Origin: Candidatus Aenigmatarchaeota archaeon
GTDB lineage: Archaea > Aenigmatarchaeota > Aenigmatarchaeia > JACPZZ01
Assembly (NCBI GenBank): GCA_016202795.1
Contig: JACQNY010000049.1
Span: 1 to 21,624, forward strand
Reading direction: 5' to 3'
DNA: 21,624 nucleotides
Notes under the pieces: generated by a model
Seen by the model: the letters and a program-made list of their open reading frames with translations, nothing else
The model's database searches: none
Told to the model about the DNA's origin: nothing
Position numbers and translations under genes: made by a program
In this document: positions 6,801-13,727 of the stretch, piece by piece
How the letters are laid out: every line of letters starts with the position of its first letter
Position numbering within the stretch: the first letter of the stretch is position 1

Positions 6801-9115
6801 TGAGCGGATTAATTGGAGAACTTGCGGAAGCGCGGGCATGGGCTCATTGCTTTAGAAGACTGACTGAGTATGAGAGGCAACATCTCATTGCATGGTCAAA
6901 GGCAATGCAGCGAATTGGTAAGGGCACTGGTAAGTATGCACCTGTACATCGGCGCGCTGCGCGGGAGCATATGGAAGAATGCAGGTCGGCAATTCCCGCG
7001 TGGGTCATGCCAATGTATCGAGTAGCAGAGACCGTGCAGCCTGGGAAAGATCTTTTCGATGTGGTCATTATTGATGAAGCAAGTCAGTCAGGAGTAGATG
7101 CCTTATTTCTTCTGTATCTTGCGAAAAAGGTTCTTGTCGTAGGAGATGACAAACAAATAAGCCCTGAATATGTCGGTGTTACGCGCGAAGACGTAAATCT
7201 GCTTCGTGAAAGATATATTGCGAATCTCCCCCACAGAGATGCGATAGGCGTTGATAATAGCCTATTCACTCTAGCGGAAATCCAATATGGGGGGCGGATT
7301 CGCCTTCGAGAGCATTTTAGATGCATGCCTGAAATCATTCAATTTTCAAACAATCTGTGCTATCAGTCAGAACCTCTTATTCCACTGAAGCAGTGGTCGG
7401 CAGGAAGGCTATCACCTGTGATTATTACTTGTCATGTCGGAGATGGATATCTAAAGGGCGGGCGAGATGTAATTAATCCGCCTGAAGCGGAGGCTATTGC
7501 TGAGCAAATCGTGAAGTGTTGTCGCATGTCGGAATATAGCGGTAAATCAATGGGAGTAATCAGCCTCCGTGGTCTTGCCCAAGCCAGAGAGATTGAGAAG
7601 TGCCTTCTTGAGAAATTAGGTCCTGAAGAAATGGAAAAAAGGGAATTACATTGTGGTGATGCCTACGATTTTCAGGGCGATGAACGTGATATTATTTTCT
7701 TGAGCATGGTTGCCGCCCCTATGGAAGGCCGTCGAATAGGGGTGTTGGCAGATCAAAAAGCAGAAAGAAGATTTAATGTTGCAGTGAGCCGCGCAAAAGA
7801 GCAATTATGGTTGTTTCATACCGCGACAATAAATGATTTGAGTTCTAAGGACATAAGTTATCAACTTCTGGAGTATTGTCAAAATCCAAAACTAACCCCT
7901 GTGGAAGCCAGTGTTGATATTGTAAAATTGCGTGAGCTAGCGCATGTGGCGGACAGAATGCGGGAGAGACCTCCAAATCCATTCGGGAGTTGGTTCGAGT
8001 TGGATGTGTTTTTAAAGATCATCGACCGAGGCTATCGGGTTCTTCCTCAGTTCGAGATAGCTGGTTACTACATCGATTTTATGGTGGATGGACTCAAAGG
8101 CCGCCTTGCTGTGGAGTGCGATGGAGATTTCTGGCATGGAGTTGATAGGTATACGCATGACATGGCTCGCCAAAGGCAACTGGAGCGTTGTGGCTTAAGG
8201 TTTTGGAGAGTTCGTGAGAGTATTTTTAATCGAGACCCGGAGGTTAGTCTTGAGAGTCTCTGGAAGACGTTGGCAAGTGAGCGAATATTTCCTGCTCATG
8301 CCGAGGCAGAAGAAGAAAATTCAAACAAGATTTCAAGCAAATATCGGGAGAGAAATGCCGGTGACATTGGGAGTGACGCACAGTCAAATACTTTACAGGT
8401 GAATAGTATTGATTCAGATAAGGATGAGACACAAGACCTAGATGCCCAGTCCGATGATGTGGATGAGGATAGTCCTCCTGATACGGAAGAGGAATGGAAC
8501 GATGAAGAAATCTCCTCGGGGAACAGTGAGCTCTATGGGGAAGCCGAAAGAACCGCACCTCTGAGGACTGATGTTAAGTTTGAGGAGGCTGCCAAGTATG
8601 GATTTAGTCTATACGAATCATGGAAGCCTAAGAAGTTGCCCGATCCACGTGTTGCCCCTAGGGAGGCTGTCGCAGATAGTGTTGTGGATATTGTTTTAGC
8701 AGAAGGTCCAATTCTGGCGCATCGGGTTTATAAGCTCTATCGTTTGGCAGCCGGAATTGGTAGAGCGGGACGTGAGGTGCGGTCTACGTTGAATAAGGCG
8801 GTCCATAAGGCCCTTAGAGAAGGGCGATTGTTGGCCGAAGAAGAGCCGGGCCAAGAGAAAATGATGCTGAAAGTCCTGCGACTTCCCAATACACCAGCCG
8901 TCAAGGTGCGCCAACGTGGTGACCGGACTGTTCACGAAATTCCGATTTCAGAATTATTGTCTTCCATGATTCTTATAGCAGGTGGAAATGGACTAAATGA
9001 CAAGGAAGCAATTTTTCGCGAAACTCTCGTTGCATATGGTCTGGTTCGTTTGACAACAGAAACTAGGAAGCGACTTGAAGTCGCATATGAGGGATTTGTT
9101 AGCCACGATCCATGA
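3842..9115 (+). CDS. Giant SF1 DNA/RNA helicase (COG1112-like) with Vsr/MTES_1575-like nuclease and DUF3320-like C-terminus
   Basis: A 1757-residue multidomain protein likely to unwind and cut foreign nucleic acid. After an N-terminal family-specific region comes an SF1 (AAA_11/AAA_12) helicase split by a long helical or coiled-coil insert. The Walker A GPPGTGKS is at about 407-414, Walker B IIDEAS at 1076-1081, and VVGDDKQISP shortly after. Motif V-type YDFQGDERD is near 1275, and motif VI FNVAVSRAKEQLWL near 1311. Residues about 1375-1476 form a Vsr-like PD-(D/E)XK nuclease, with YIDFMV, ECDGDFWHG (E1425, D1427), RQRQLERCG and RVRES. A low-complexity acidic linker (about 1490-1570) leads to a DUF3320-like tail (about 1605-1757). 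The start is supported by the family-like N-terminal block SLFIFLRELTKLRS, although no strong ribosome site is visible. Proteins of this architecture are frequent in bacterial and archaeal defence islands. The FRG and DUF5677 genes lie directly downstream on the same strand. Confidence 0.88.
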   Translation: MDNSRPKDLDSEISARAVSLFIFLRELTKLRSTNVRSIEQYAQVLWLNDIPREAGCHCIAWAKDPESQDDVWVEIRKPTLRDPPEPPVELKPWLDSRQIEDSSLEFPELREKIILPAEAEAESQTEEPTYHYLKDHPEIKPIWEHYIESRWWPWAEEDRKLQAIQKVYTDIFSIYQKQQRLGEQYEVILGFGLLTWETARRHKICRHIVTAQTSLTFDAARGIVAVGPAGEGARPTLEQDMLELDERPDTAELRALEGQLNEVGDLLWDVPRMHTILKGWVQASSSRGEFISSLEPQKEARNDPRVYFAPAIILRKRNERSLLRVYDGIIKDIQDGGVLPAGIKRVLTIMDDMASGEETADLGVETDGKETSSREIDEELLFPLPTNDEQREIASKLSQRQGVLVQGPPGTGKSHTIANLICHLLAQGKRILVTSHGPRALKVLQKKIPHDLSPLCVSLLGDDREALQALEDSVQRITDKQNYWDSRSNDQRIQKLMHDLDQAKRRESEVLQSLLAIRERETYQHPEMKGGYKGTAKEIAIRLKAEESRYGWIKGLVNENDGPPLTDDEVLNFLDLLRETTKYEIIISEKADLGTEGILAPDEFEMLVREEQEVSRKYESLSSSRNWASYHVIESLPLTWKVAFREQLGDLLESVDRIARHVESWTEKAALDVLADKDRPWRELLSLTVSHLSSVQDRARKIDECHVAGLEGKDRKTIENDVRLLLEHLTKGGRVGWGPFRPQIVKKNLYLKDIFVDGKSCLTVEGLELFLEWADVIGRLEVLRKYWSEHSEVDATSVVTQVAKYQDLCEPLEEALKLHEKVSDLKRSIESIPGFAHPLWHSLESVNQLSEAVNAAIVSEDLKRVRSRIASLQDRLTVLCRRERIHPAAIECSDAVVGRDVVSYAHSYKALRKFEEFMRLYRQVVRSASALTSVIISTPQDSIWDSRLHDFEAAWYWVQADGWFTKFSDPKAEELLRRERDQIKERMSGLIGELAEARAWAHCFRRLTEYERQHLIAWSKAMQRIGKGTGKYAPVHRRAAREHMEECRSAIPAWVMPMYRVAETVQPGKDLFDVVIIDEASQSGVDALFLLYLAKKVLVVGDDKQISPEYVGVTREDVNLLRERYIANLPHRDAIGVDNSLFTLAEIQYGGRIRLREHFRCMPEIIQFSNNLCYQSEPLIPLKQWSAGRLSPVIITCHVGDGYLKGGRDVINPPEAEAIAEQIVKCCRMSEYSGKSMGVISLRGLAQAREIEKCLLEKLGPEEMEKRELHCGDAYDFQGDERDIIFLSMVAAPMEGRRIGVLADQKAERRFNVAVSRAKEQLWLFHTATINDLSSKDISYQLLEYCQNPKLTPVEASVDIVKLRELAHVADRMRERPPNPFGSWFELDVFLKIIDRGYRVLPQFEIAGYYIDFMVDGLKGRLAVECDGDFWHGVDRYTHDMARQRQLERCGLRFWRVRESIFNRDPEVSLESLWKTLASERIFPAHAEAEEENSNKISSKYRERNAGDIGSDAQSNTLQVNSIDSDKDETQDLDAQSDDVDEDSPPDTEEEWNDEEISSGNSELYGEAERTAPLRTDVKFEEAAKYGFSLYESWKPKKLPDPRVAPREAVADSVVDIVLAEGPILAHRVYKLYRLAAGIGRAGREVRSTLNKAVHKALREGRLLAEEEPGQEKMMLKVLRLPNTPAVKVRQRGDRTVHEIPISELLSSMILIAGGNGLNDKEAIFRETLVAYGLVRLTTETRKRLEVAYEGFVSHDP

Positions 9116-9262
9116 AAAGCCAAACGAAATGCATTAGCTAAAATATTTCTTGTTCGCGATTTGGCTTGCTAGGGTGATTCTCTCCCCACGCTAAAAAGAG
9201 CAACAGAGAGGGTGAGATTGATTCAACTACCAATGGACTGCTGGGAAGTCCCGCGGATAAGC

Positions 9263-9273
9263 AATATTTTATT
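9263..9273 (+). promoter_or_regulatory. AT-rich TATA-like element before the FRG gene
   Basis: AATATTTTATT lies about 35-45 nt before the ATG at 9307, leaving room for a short leader that carries the Shine-Dalgarno at 9295-9300. It suggests that the FRG-DUF5677 pair can be transcribed separately from the large helicase gene. The rest of 9116-9262 shows no gene. Confidence 0.4.
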
Positions 9274-9294
9274 GTTTGAATTCTACGAAGGGCT

Positions 9295-9300
9295 AGGAGA
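9295..9300 (+). promoter_or_regulatory. Shine-Dalgarno of the FRG gene
   Basis: AGGAGA, 6 nt before the ATG at 9307. It fixes the start of the FRG gene. Confidence 0.6.
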
Positions 9301-9306
9301 ATATTC

Positions 9307-10107
9307 ATGGGAGAAACTGTCCAACTAGATACTTGGGAGGAATTTGAGGAACAGGTTCTCCAACTTATTTCAAATGTGAAAGAACAAAGGAAAAAGGCAA
9401 AGATATACATTTCGGATCCAATTTATCGAGGGCATGAAGATGCCTCATGGGAGCTTAGGACAACATTAGAACGTTATACCGGAAGCTCGTTCTCCATGGA
9501 GGCGTATCATCGAATTATGGAATCAGTAAAACCCTCAATTGATACCTTTACAGGCAAGCCTCAAAATTTGGAAAGATACGTTGAGCCTAAGGCGGATGAA
9601 TTTCCTGCTCCCCCTCCTGGATGTGACTATATGGCATACCTACGCCATTATAGTTTCCCCTCTCCATTGCTGGACTGGACCCGCTCTCCCTATGTCGCAG
9701 CCTTCTTCGCGTTTAGACCAACATACACAAGACCAAGGGAAAATGTCGCCATCTATTCCTATCGGGAGCACACTGGTCAAGGTAAAGCTTGGAGAGGTGG
9801 GGACGCAGAAATAGTAGGAATAACGGGGTCGATTGCTCCGACAAGAAGACATTATATTCAGCAGAGCGAATACACGATATGCAGAAAGCTTGAAGGGAAA
9901 ACGTATCGCTATTGTGTCCACGAAGAAGTATTTCGGCAAGAACGCGATGACCAGGACCTTTTGTGCAAGTTCATTTTACCAAGTACTGAACAGGAAAAGA
10001 TTCTTGAGAAACTCGCAATGATGAATATTAACGCTCTTTCCCTTTTTGGAAGTGATGAGAGTCTGATGGGATGGTTAGCATACGAGAGACTTAAGAGACA
10101 GGATTAA
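9307..10107 (+). CDS. FRG domain-containing protein
   Basis: A 266-residue protein with the FRG domain, named after its Phe/Tyr-Arg-Gly motif. The N-terminal motif reads IYRGHEDASWEL (R41, G42, H43), and the second conserved block is LRHYSFPSPLLDWTRSPYVAAFFAF (about 112-136). These two blocks define the family. The biochemical activity of FRG proteins is not established; they occur repeatedly near defence genes. The spacing, with an R-G-H pair and a later DWT motif followed by a small-residue helix, suggests an enzyme fold rather than a binding module, but that is inference. The start has a good Shine-Dalgarno. The stop codon overlaps the ribosome site of the DUF5677-like gene, 19 nt ahead, so the two form an operon and are probably made together. 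Confidence 0.85.
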   Translation: MGETVQLDTWEEFEEQVLQLISNVKEQRKKAKIYISDPIYRGHEDASWELRTTLERYTGSSFSMEAYHRIMESVKPSIDTFTGKPQNLERYVEPKADEFPAPPPGCDYMAYLRHYSFPSPLLDWTRSPYVAAFFAFRPTYTRPRENVAIYSYREHTGQGKAWRGGDAEIVGITGSIAPTRRHYIQQSEYTICRKLEGKTYRYCVHEEVFRQERDDQDLLCKFILPSTEQEKILEKLAMMNINALSLFGSDESLMGWLAYERLKRQD

Positions 10108-10120
10108 GGAGGTAGGGGGA
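10106..10120 (+). promoter_or_regulatory. Ribosome binding region of the DUF5677-like gene
   Basis: AAGGAGGT (10106-10113) overlaps the stop of the FRG gene, and a further GGGGGA lies 6 nt before the ATG at 10127. The strong match lies 13 nt from the ATG, which is long. Either purine stretch could serve, and the arrangement favours translational coupling of the pair. Confidence 0.5.
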
Positions 10121-10126
10121 TTCTCC

Positions 10127-10960
10127 ATGTATTCGCTACCGAATGAAGATGAGGTACAAAGAACGATAGTAAGAGTTAATTCTGACATTATTGACTTTAT
10201 CGAACGTGAACTAGCATTAGCAGAAGCCTTGCTCTCTCGAAGAGAAGTATCTCTCAAAGAAGAAGAGTTCCTGTTTGTCAACATACAATTTGGAATCTTC
10301 ATCAGCGGTATAAGATGCCTCCATGCGATTCGAATTCTTGTCGGGCATGGCCTTGCCAGTGATCAAGCCATGACTCTCTTAAGGACTCTCTTGGAATTGA
10401 CAACAAACGCGATCACATTGGGACAGGGAAATAAAGCTGACAACGCGATGCGCTATAGAGATTTTGTATTGATAAGAGAATGGAAAAGACTAAAGATTGC
10501 AAGCAGCTACGCCGGCACTAGAGTAGCAAGGGAAGATTGGGATAGTTTCTTATCCAAATTCGATCCAATTCTACAGGAGATTAAGGAAAGGAGAGGAATT
10601 ACAGAGTTTGAGTGCCTGAGGTCGTTCAGTACATGGTCCAGGCGATCTTTTATAGACCTAGCGAAAGATGCGGGAATGGAAAATCTTTATCAGCTTGTAT
10701 ATCGGACATGTTCTCGCGTGATTCACGGGACAAACATTCAACAATGGCTGTCAGGATCTCTTAAGGAAGGTATAATCGTAAAGCACACCGCGTCAGACGA
10801 GTGGGCCTCGACAGTCCTGCTGGAAGCTTCTGAGCTATTTTATAACCTCGTAAGGGTTTTGAACGAAATAATTGGCGGCGGAAAGCAAGAAGAGATCGAA
10901 GGTATGCGAGAAAGCATCGTAAAATTGGAGGAGAAGTACTATGTCCAAAATTCTGCCTAG
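10127..10960 (+). CDS. DUF5677-like, HEPN-type helical protein
   Basis: A 277-residue all-helical protein resembling the DUF5677 family. The central block RTLLELTTNAITLGQG (about 86-101) and the C-terminal block YRTCSRVIHGTN (192-203) match its usual pattern. Within the latter, R193 and H200 form R-X6-H, close to the R-X4-6-H motif of HEPN ribonucleases, so RNA cleavage is a reasonable guess but not shown. The C-terminal 50 residues are a probable coiled coil (GMRESIVKLEEKYY). No membrane segment or signal peptide is visible. It follows the FRG gene in one operon and converges on the SF2 helicase gene 88 nt away. In context it could be the toxic or RNA-cutting arm of a defence module whose sensor is the FRG protein or the upstream helicase. 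Confidence 0.7.
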   Translation: MYSLPNEDEVQRTIVRVNSDIIDFIERELALAEALLSRREVSLKEEEFLFVNIQFGIFISGIRCLHAIRILVGHGLASDQAMTLLRTLLELTTNAITLGQGNKADNAMRYRDFVLIREWKRLKIASSYAGTRVAREDWDSFLSKFDPILQEIKERRGITEFECLRSFSTWSRRSFIDLAKDAGMENLYQLVYRTCSRVIHGTNIQQWLSGSLKEGIIVKHTASDEWASTVLLEASELFYNLVRVLNEIIGGGKQEEIEGMRESIVKLEEKYYVQNSA

Positions 10961-11048
10961 GGAATCATGCCCAAGAACCATTAGGCAAGTTGCGTTGCCC
11001 GCGCAAAAGTCTCAGTAACGGAATCCGCTTACATCTACTGTATCAGAT

Positions 11049-12989
11049 TCACTCTTTTCCGAATCTCTGTGCGAACTCTTTTGTGACAATTTGACCGAAG
11101 CGATTCCAACTTCCAAAGACATCACGATAGAATTTGGAGTGAAGGATACAATCTCTATCTACATCGTGACGTGTCGGAATCCTTCCTAATCGGCGCCATA
11201 GTTTTTCATATTGATAGAGGAGAATCTGACCAATGTTGTGCCGCGTTGCGTAGCGCGGATCGAGCATCTGGCGTGCGAATATATCGATAACGCGGTCATC
11301 AAAATGTACCTCACATCCTAGTGGCAGGTTAAGTATATCTTTCGCATTTAAAGCCCTATGAGGAGAGAGAGTCTGTTGGTCATCCTCATATGGATGCAGT
11401 CCATGATACTCGACAATTCGATAGGCATTTCTAAAGTGTCCGATAAAGTCAATGACAATACAATGAGACTTGCCTGCATATTTCCGAAGACCCCTACCCA
11501 ATTGCTGAAAGAATATCCTCTTAGATTCTGTGGGTCGAAGAAAAAGGAGACATTCGACAAAAGGAAAATCAACGCCTTCGTTAAGCACATCCACAACACA
11601 GAGAACTTTGATATCTCCTATCTCTAGTTGTCCGGCTAATTCCTGCCGTTTGGCCCAAGGCGTCGACGACAGATAAGCCTGAGTCTCTATACCTTGCTTG
11701 CGGAAGGCCGTAGCCATTCTTTCTGCATGCCGATGGGTGCAGCAGAATGCTAAAGTCGGCTTTCCATCTGCTTGCTCTCGCCACTTGGCGATAATAGCAT
11801 TGTCTCGGGCCGGGATTACAAGCGCCCGTTCCAGATCACGTACTGTATACGCCACTCCGTTGTGACGGATATTCGAGTAGTCAACGTCGTCAAAAGCCCC
11901 AAAGTAATGGTATGGAGAAAGAATTCCTGTGTCTATCCCATTTCGGAGTTCGGCATTTACTATAACAACCCCATGACACAATTCCATGATATCTTGTCTG
12001 TCACCCCGGAATGGGGTTGCAGTGAGTCCGAGAATAAATGAGTCGCCAGATACTTCAAGAAGTCTCCGGTAGGATTGCGCGGCGGCGTGGTGGAATTCGT
12101 CAATTACTATGTAGTCGAAAGTATCCGGCTTTATGCGAGAGATATGACGCCTTAGTAATTGAATTGTGGCAAGGCTTATCTGTCTTAGATTTGAGAGAGA
12201 TTGGGAGTTTTGGATTCGCCCAACATTTGTCTCGTCGAATACCGCCGTGAACTCAGATTTGGCTACATCCAGTATCTCGTGCGTATGTGCAACATATAAG
12301 ACGGATTTAGCTCCTACTGCTTTGGCATCCTCCGCAGCAATCCTTGTTTTTCCACTTCCCGGAGGCAAGACAACGAGGCCAGCTTTTTGACCTAGGGAAT
12401 GAGCTCGCTTCAAGTCTAACAAGGATTGCTTTTGAAGAATATTCAGTATTCTCTTCTTCGGAGAATAACCACACTTACATCTGCCAGCGGAGATTCTTCT
12501 TGCGTCACGTGGACAGAAGAATCCATATGCTACAAAGAGTCTTGAAAGGTCAGCTGCATCGAGAATGCAATATGCACAACCAAGCCTCTCAGCAGTTGAA
12601 ACGAATTGCTCTTTTGCTGCATCGAGTATATTGCCGGTTATGGCAAGAATAGCGATTTCTAGACCATCGATTTTTTCCAGACGGTAGATCTGATGAGATA
12701 TGTGATTGGGTCGCACAGTTGGGAAAGATTTTCCCTTTAGGATAAATGCAGCAAGACCATGGTGCCTTTGTACGGTTAGTTTGTGGGTGAGGACATCAAC
12801 AAGTTCTGCGGGACCATGAGGGGTTTCATTAGTGTCTGTCAAAACCGTCCGGATGAAAGGCTCAAGCTCCTCTCTTTCGTTAAGCTCGCGGACTTTCGCG
12901 ACTATGTTTGGATTGATGTCTTTAGAGGGGAAATCCCTTATATCCTTGAATGAGTCTATCTCGTCGATAGTTACCAGTCTGGCTGCCAT
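11049..12989 (-). CDS. SF2 DEAD/DEAH helicase with N-terminal nuclease-like module, zinc cluster and C-terminal HNH-associated repeat
   Basis: With the ATG at 12989 the protein has 646 residues. The region about 58-158 resembles a restriction-endonuclease-like module (ELVDVLTHKL, FILKGKS, LLAVAITG-type strand, ILDAADLSRLFVAYG). C159, C171 and C173 form a probable zinc site in CPRD...CKCGY. The helicase follows: Walker A PPGSGKT (about 209-215), DEFH (297-300), LTATP (322-326), and motif VI QQLGRGLRK (495-503). This is the SSL2/type III-like SF2 class that moves along double-stranded DNA. The last 50 residues (GRIPTRHDVD...VFGSWNRFG) match the repeat found with HNH homing endonucleases, a likely DNA-contact element. 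A start at 13073 (TTG) is possible, but the TATA-like TTATTTAA at 13015-13022 lies 26-33 nt before 12989 and favours the shorter form. It is convergent with the DUF5677-like gene. The nuclease call is inference. Confidence 0.82.
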   Translation of the reverse strand: MAARLVTIDEIDSFKDIRDFPSKDINPNIVAKVRELNEREELEPFIRTVLTDTNETPHGPAELVDVLTHKLTVQRHHGLAAFILKGKSFPTVRPNHISHQIYRLEKIDGLEIAILAITGNILDAAKEQFVSTAERLGCAYCILDAADLSRLFVAYGFFCPRDARRISAGRCKCGYSPKKRILNILQKQSLLDLKRAHSLGQKAGLVVLPPGSGKTRIAAEDAKAVGAKSVLYVAHTHEILDVAKSEFTAVFDETNVGRIQNSQSLSNLRQISLATIQLLRRHISRIKPDTFDYIVIDEFHHAAAQSYRRLLEVSGDSFILGLTATPFRGDRQDIMELCHGVVIVNAELRNGIDTGILSPYHYFGAFDDVDYSNIRHNGVAYTVRDLERALVIPARDNAIIAKWREQADGKPTLAFCCTHRHAERMATAFRKQGIETQAYLSSTPWAKRQELAGQLEIGDIKVLCVVDVLNEGVDFPFVECLLFLRPTESKRIFFQQLGRGLRKYAGKSHCIVIDFIGHFRNAYRIVEYHGLHPYEDDQQTLSPHRALNAKDILNLPLGCEVHFDDRVIDIFARQMLDPRYATRHNIGQILLYQYEKLWRRLGRIPTRHDVDRDCILHSKFYRDVFGSWNRFGQIVTKEFAQRFGKE

Positions 12990-13014
12990 TTTTCTAATCT
13001 CTGGCAACGGGCGG

Positions 13015-13022
13015 TTAAATAA
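13015..13022 (-). promoter_or_regulatory. TATA-like element deciding the SF2 helicase start
   Basis: TTATTTAA on the minus strand, first base 33 nt before the ATG at 12989. The predicted transcript start falls only a few nt before that ATG and downstream of the alternative start at 13073, which would then not be transcribed. Confidence 0.45.
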
Positions 13023-13246
13023 TTTTCTGTTTGTGGAAACGCATAGCGGCGTTGTACGGCCTGTCTCGGACAAAGCAATAACTTAGGAAGAGGCCATGAC
13101 GGTTTCTCAGTTACCGCTTTAGTTGAGTGAGGATGTTCTCCACGGGCGGTTCATATCCTTGACTAGATGCGAAGGATAGGCGAAACTGCATTGGGATGTC
13201 AAGAGGTTAAACAGTTCCGGGTTGCAACCAATAAAAGGTAAGGTTT

Positions 13247-13256
13247 ATAAGCAAGT
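13247..13256 (+). promoter_or_regulatory. TATA-like element before the 13348 gene
   Basis: GGTTTATAAG on the plus strand would start transcripts about 13277, giving a leader of roughly 70 nt before the ATG at 13348. The leader contains GAGGAGGGTGA (13301-13311) and a 17-codon reading frame. A second candidate, CTATATGG at 13320-13328, sits at the distance for leaderless transcription from 13348. The region 13023-13347 otherwise holds no gene. Confidence 0.4.
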
Positions 13257-13313
13257 TTTGCTCTGGACCGGAAGAGTAGTCTTGGTATTATTCGCGTTTC
13301 GAGGAGGGTGAAA

Positions 13314-13367
13314 GTGGTGCCTATATGGATGGCCGCTCGTTATCAGCATGGGAAAGGAAATAGATGA
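13314..13367 (+). CDS. Possible 17-residue leader peptide overlapping the next gene
   Basis: A GTG-GTG start sits 3-6 nt behind a strong GGAGGG-type Shine-Dalgarno at 13302-13309, and the frame runs 17 codons to TGA at 13365-13367. It overlaps the start of the 13348 gene by 20 nt in another frame. It has the form of a translation-coupling leader. However, the main gene may instead be transcribed from the closer TATA-like element, in which case this peptide would not exist. Confidence 0.25.
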   Translation: MVPIWMAARYQHGKGNR

Positions 13368-13713
13368 AGCATATGTAAGAGAAATGTTTCCAAGAGAAAG
13401 GTATCCATGGATAGATGAGAATGACGTGAAAGTAATAATTGCAACCATGAAGAAATACGGAGAGCATAGATGGTGGGAGTTGGAAGACCCTGTAGAATTT
13501 GCAAGAAATCAAATCTACGAGAAGATTTTACTTGGTGAAGGTGAGAGATATCTTGAGGGACTTCAAAAACTTCTCAGGCGAGAAGTCGCTCCAAACGAGA
13601 CTTACCAATATCCATATGGATTACAGGAAGAACTTGCCATAATAGAGGCCCAAGATAGGGGGTTAATTCCGCCTGAACGGCGAAGGAGGATCGTAACTAT
13701 TGAGGGTTATTAG
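13348..13713 (+). CDS. Hypothetical protein, soluble, charged
   Basis: A 121-residue protein that I do not recognise. It is highly charged, with several aromatic residues (YPWIDEND, HRWWELEDPVEF) and a basic C-terminal end (PPERRRRIVTIEGY). No membrane segment, signal peptide or cysteine cluster is visible. Amphipathic helices are likely in residues 20-75. The start at 13348 follows a stop in the same frame at 13309 and has no alternative ATG upstream. It converges with the TIR gene, with 14 nt between the stops. The composition and codon look support a real gene. Function unknown. Confidence 0.65.
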   Translation: MGKEIDEAYVREMFPRERYPWIDENDVKVIIATMKKYGEHRWWELEDPVEFARNQIYEKILLGEGERYLEGLQKLLRREVAPNETYQYPYGLQEELAIIEAQDRGLIPPERRRRIVTIEGY

Positions 13714-13727
13714 CCTAGAGGTACAGC

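Noticed and set aside
7084..8935. Long minus-strand frames inside the giant helicase gene
   Set aside because: They lie antisense to conserved helicase and nuclease motifs and have the Arg/Ser/Pro-rich look of shadow frames.
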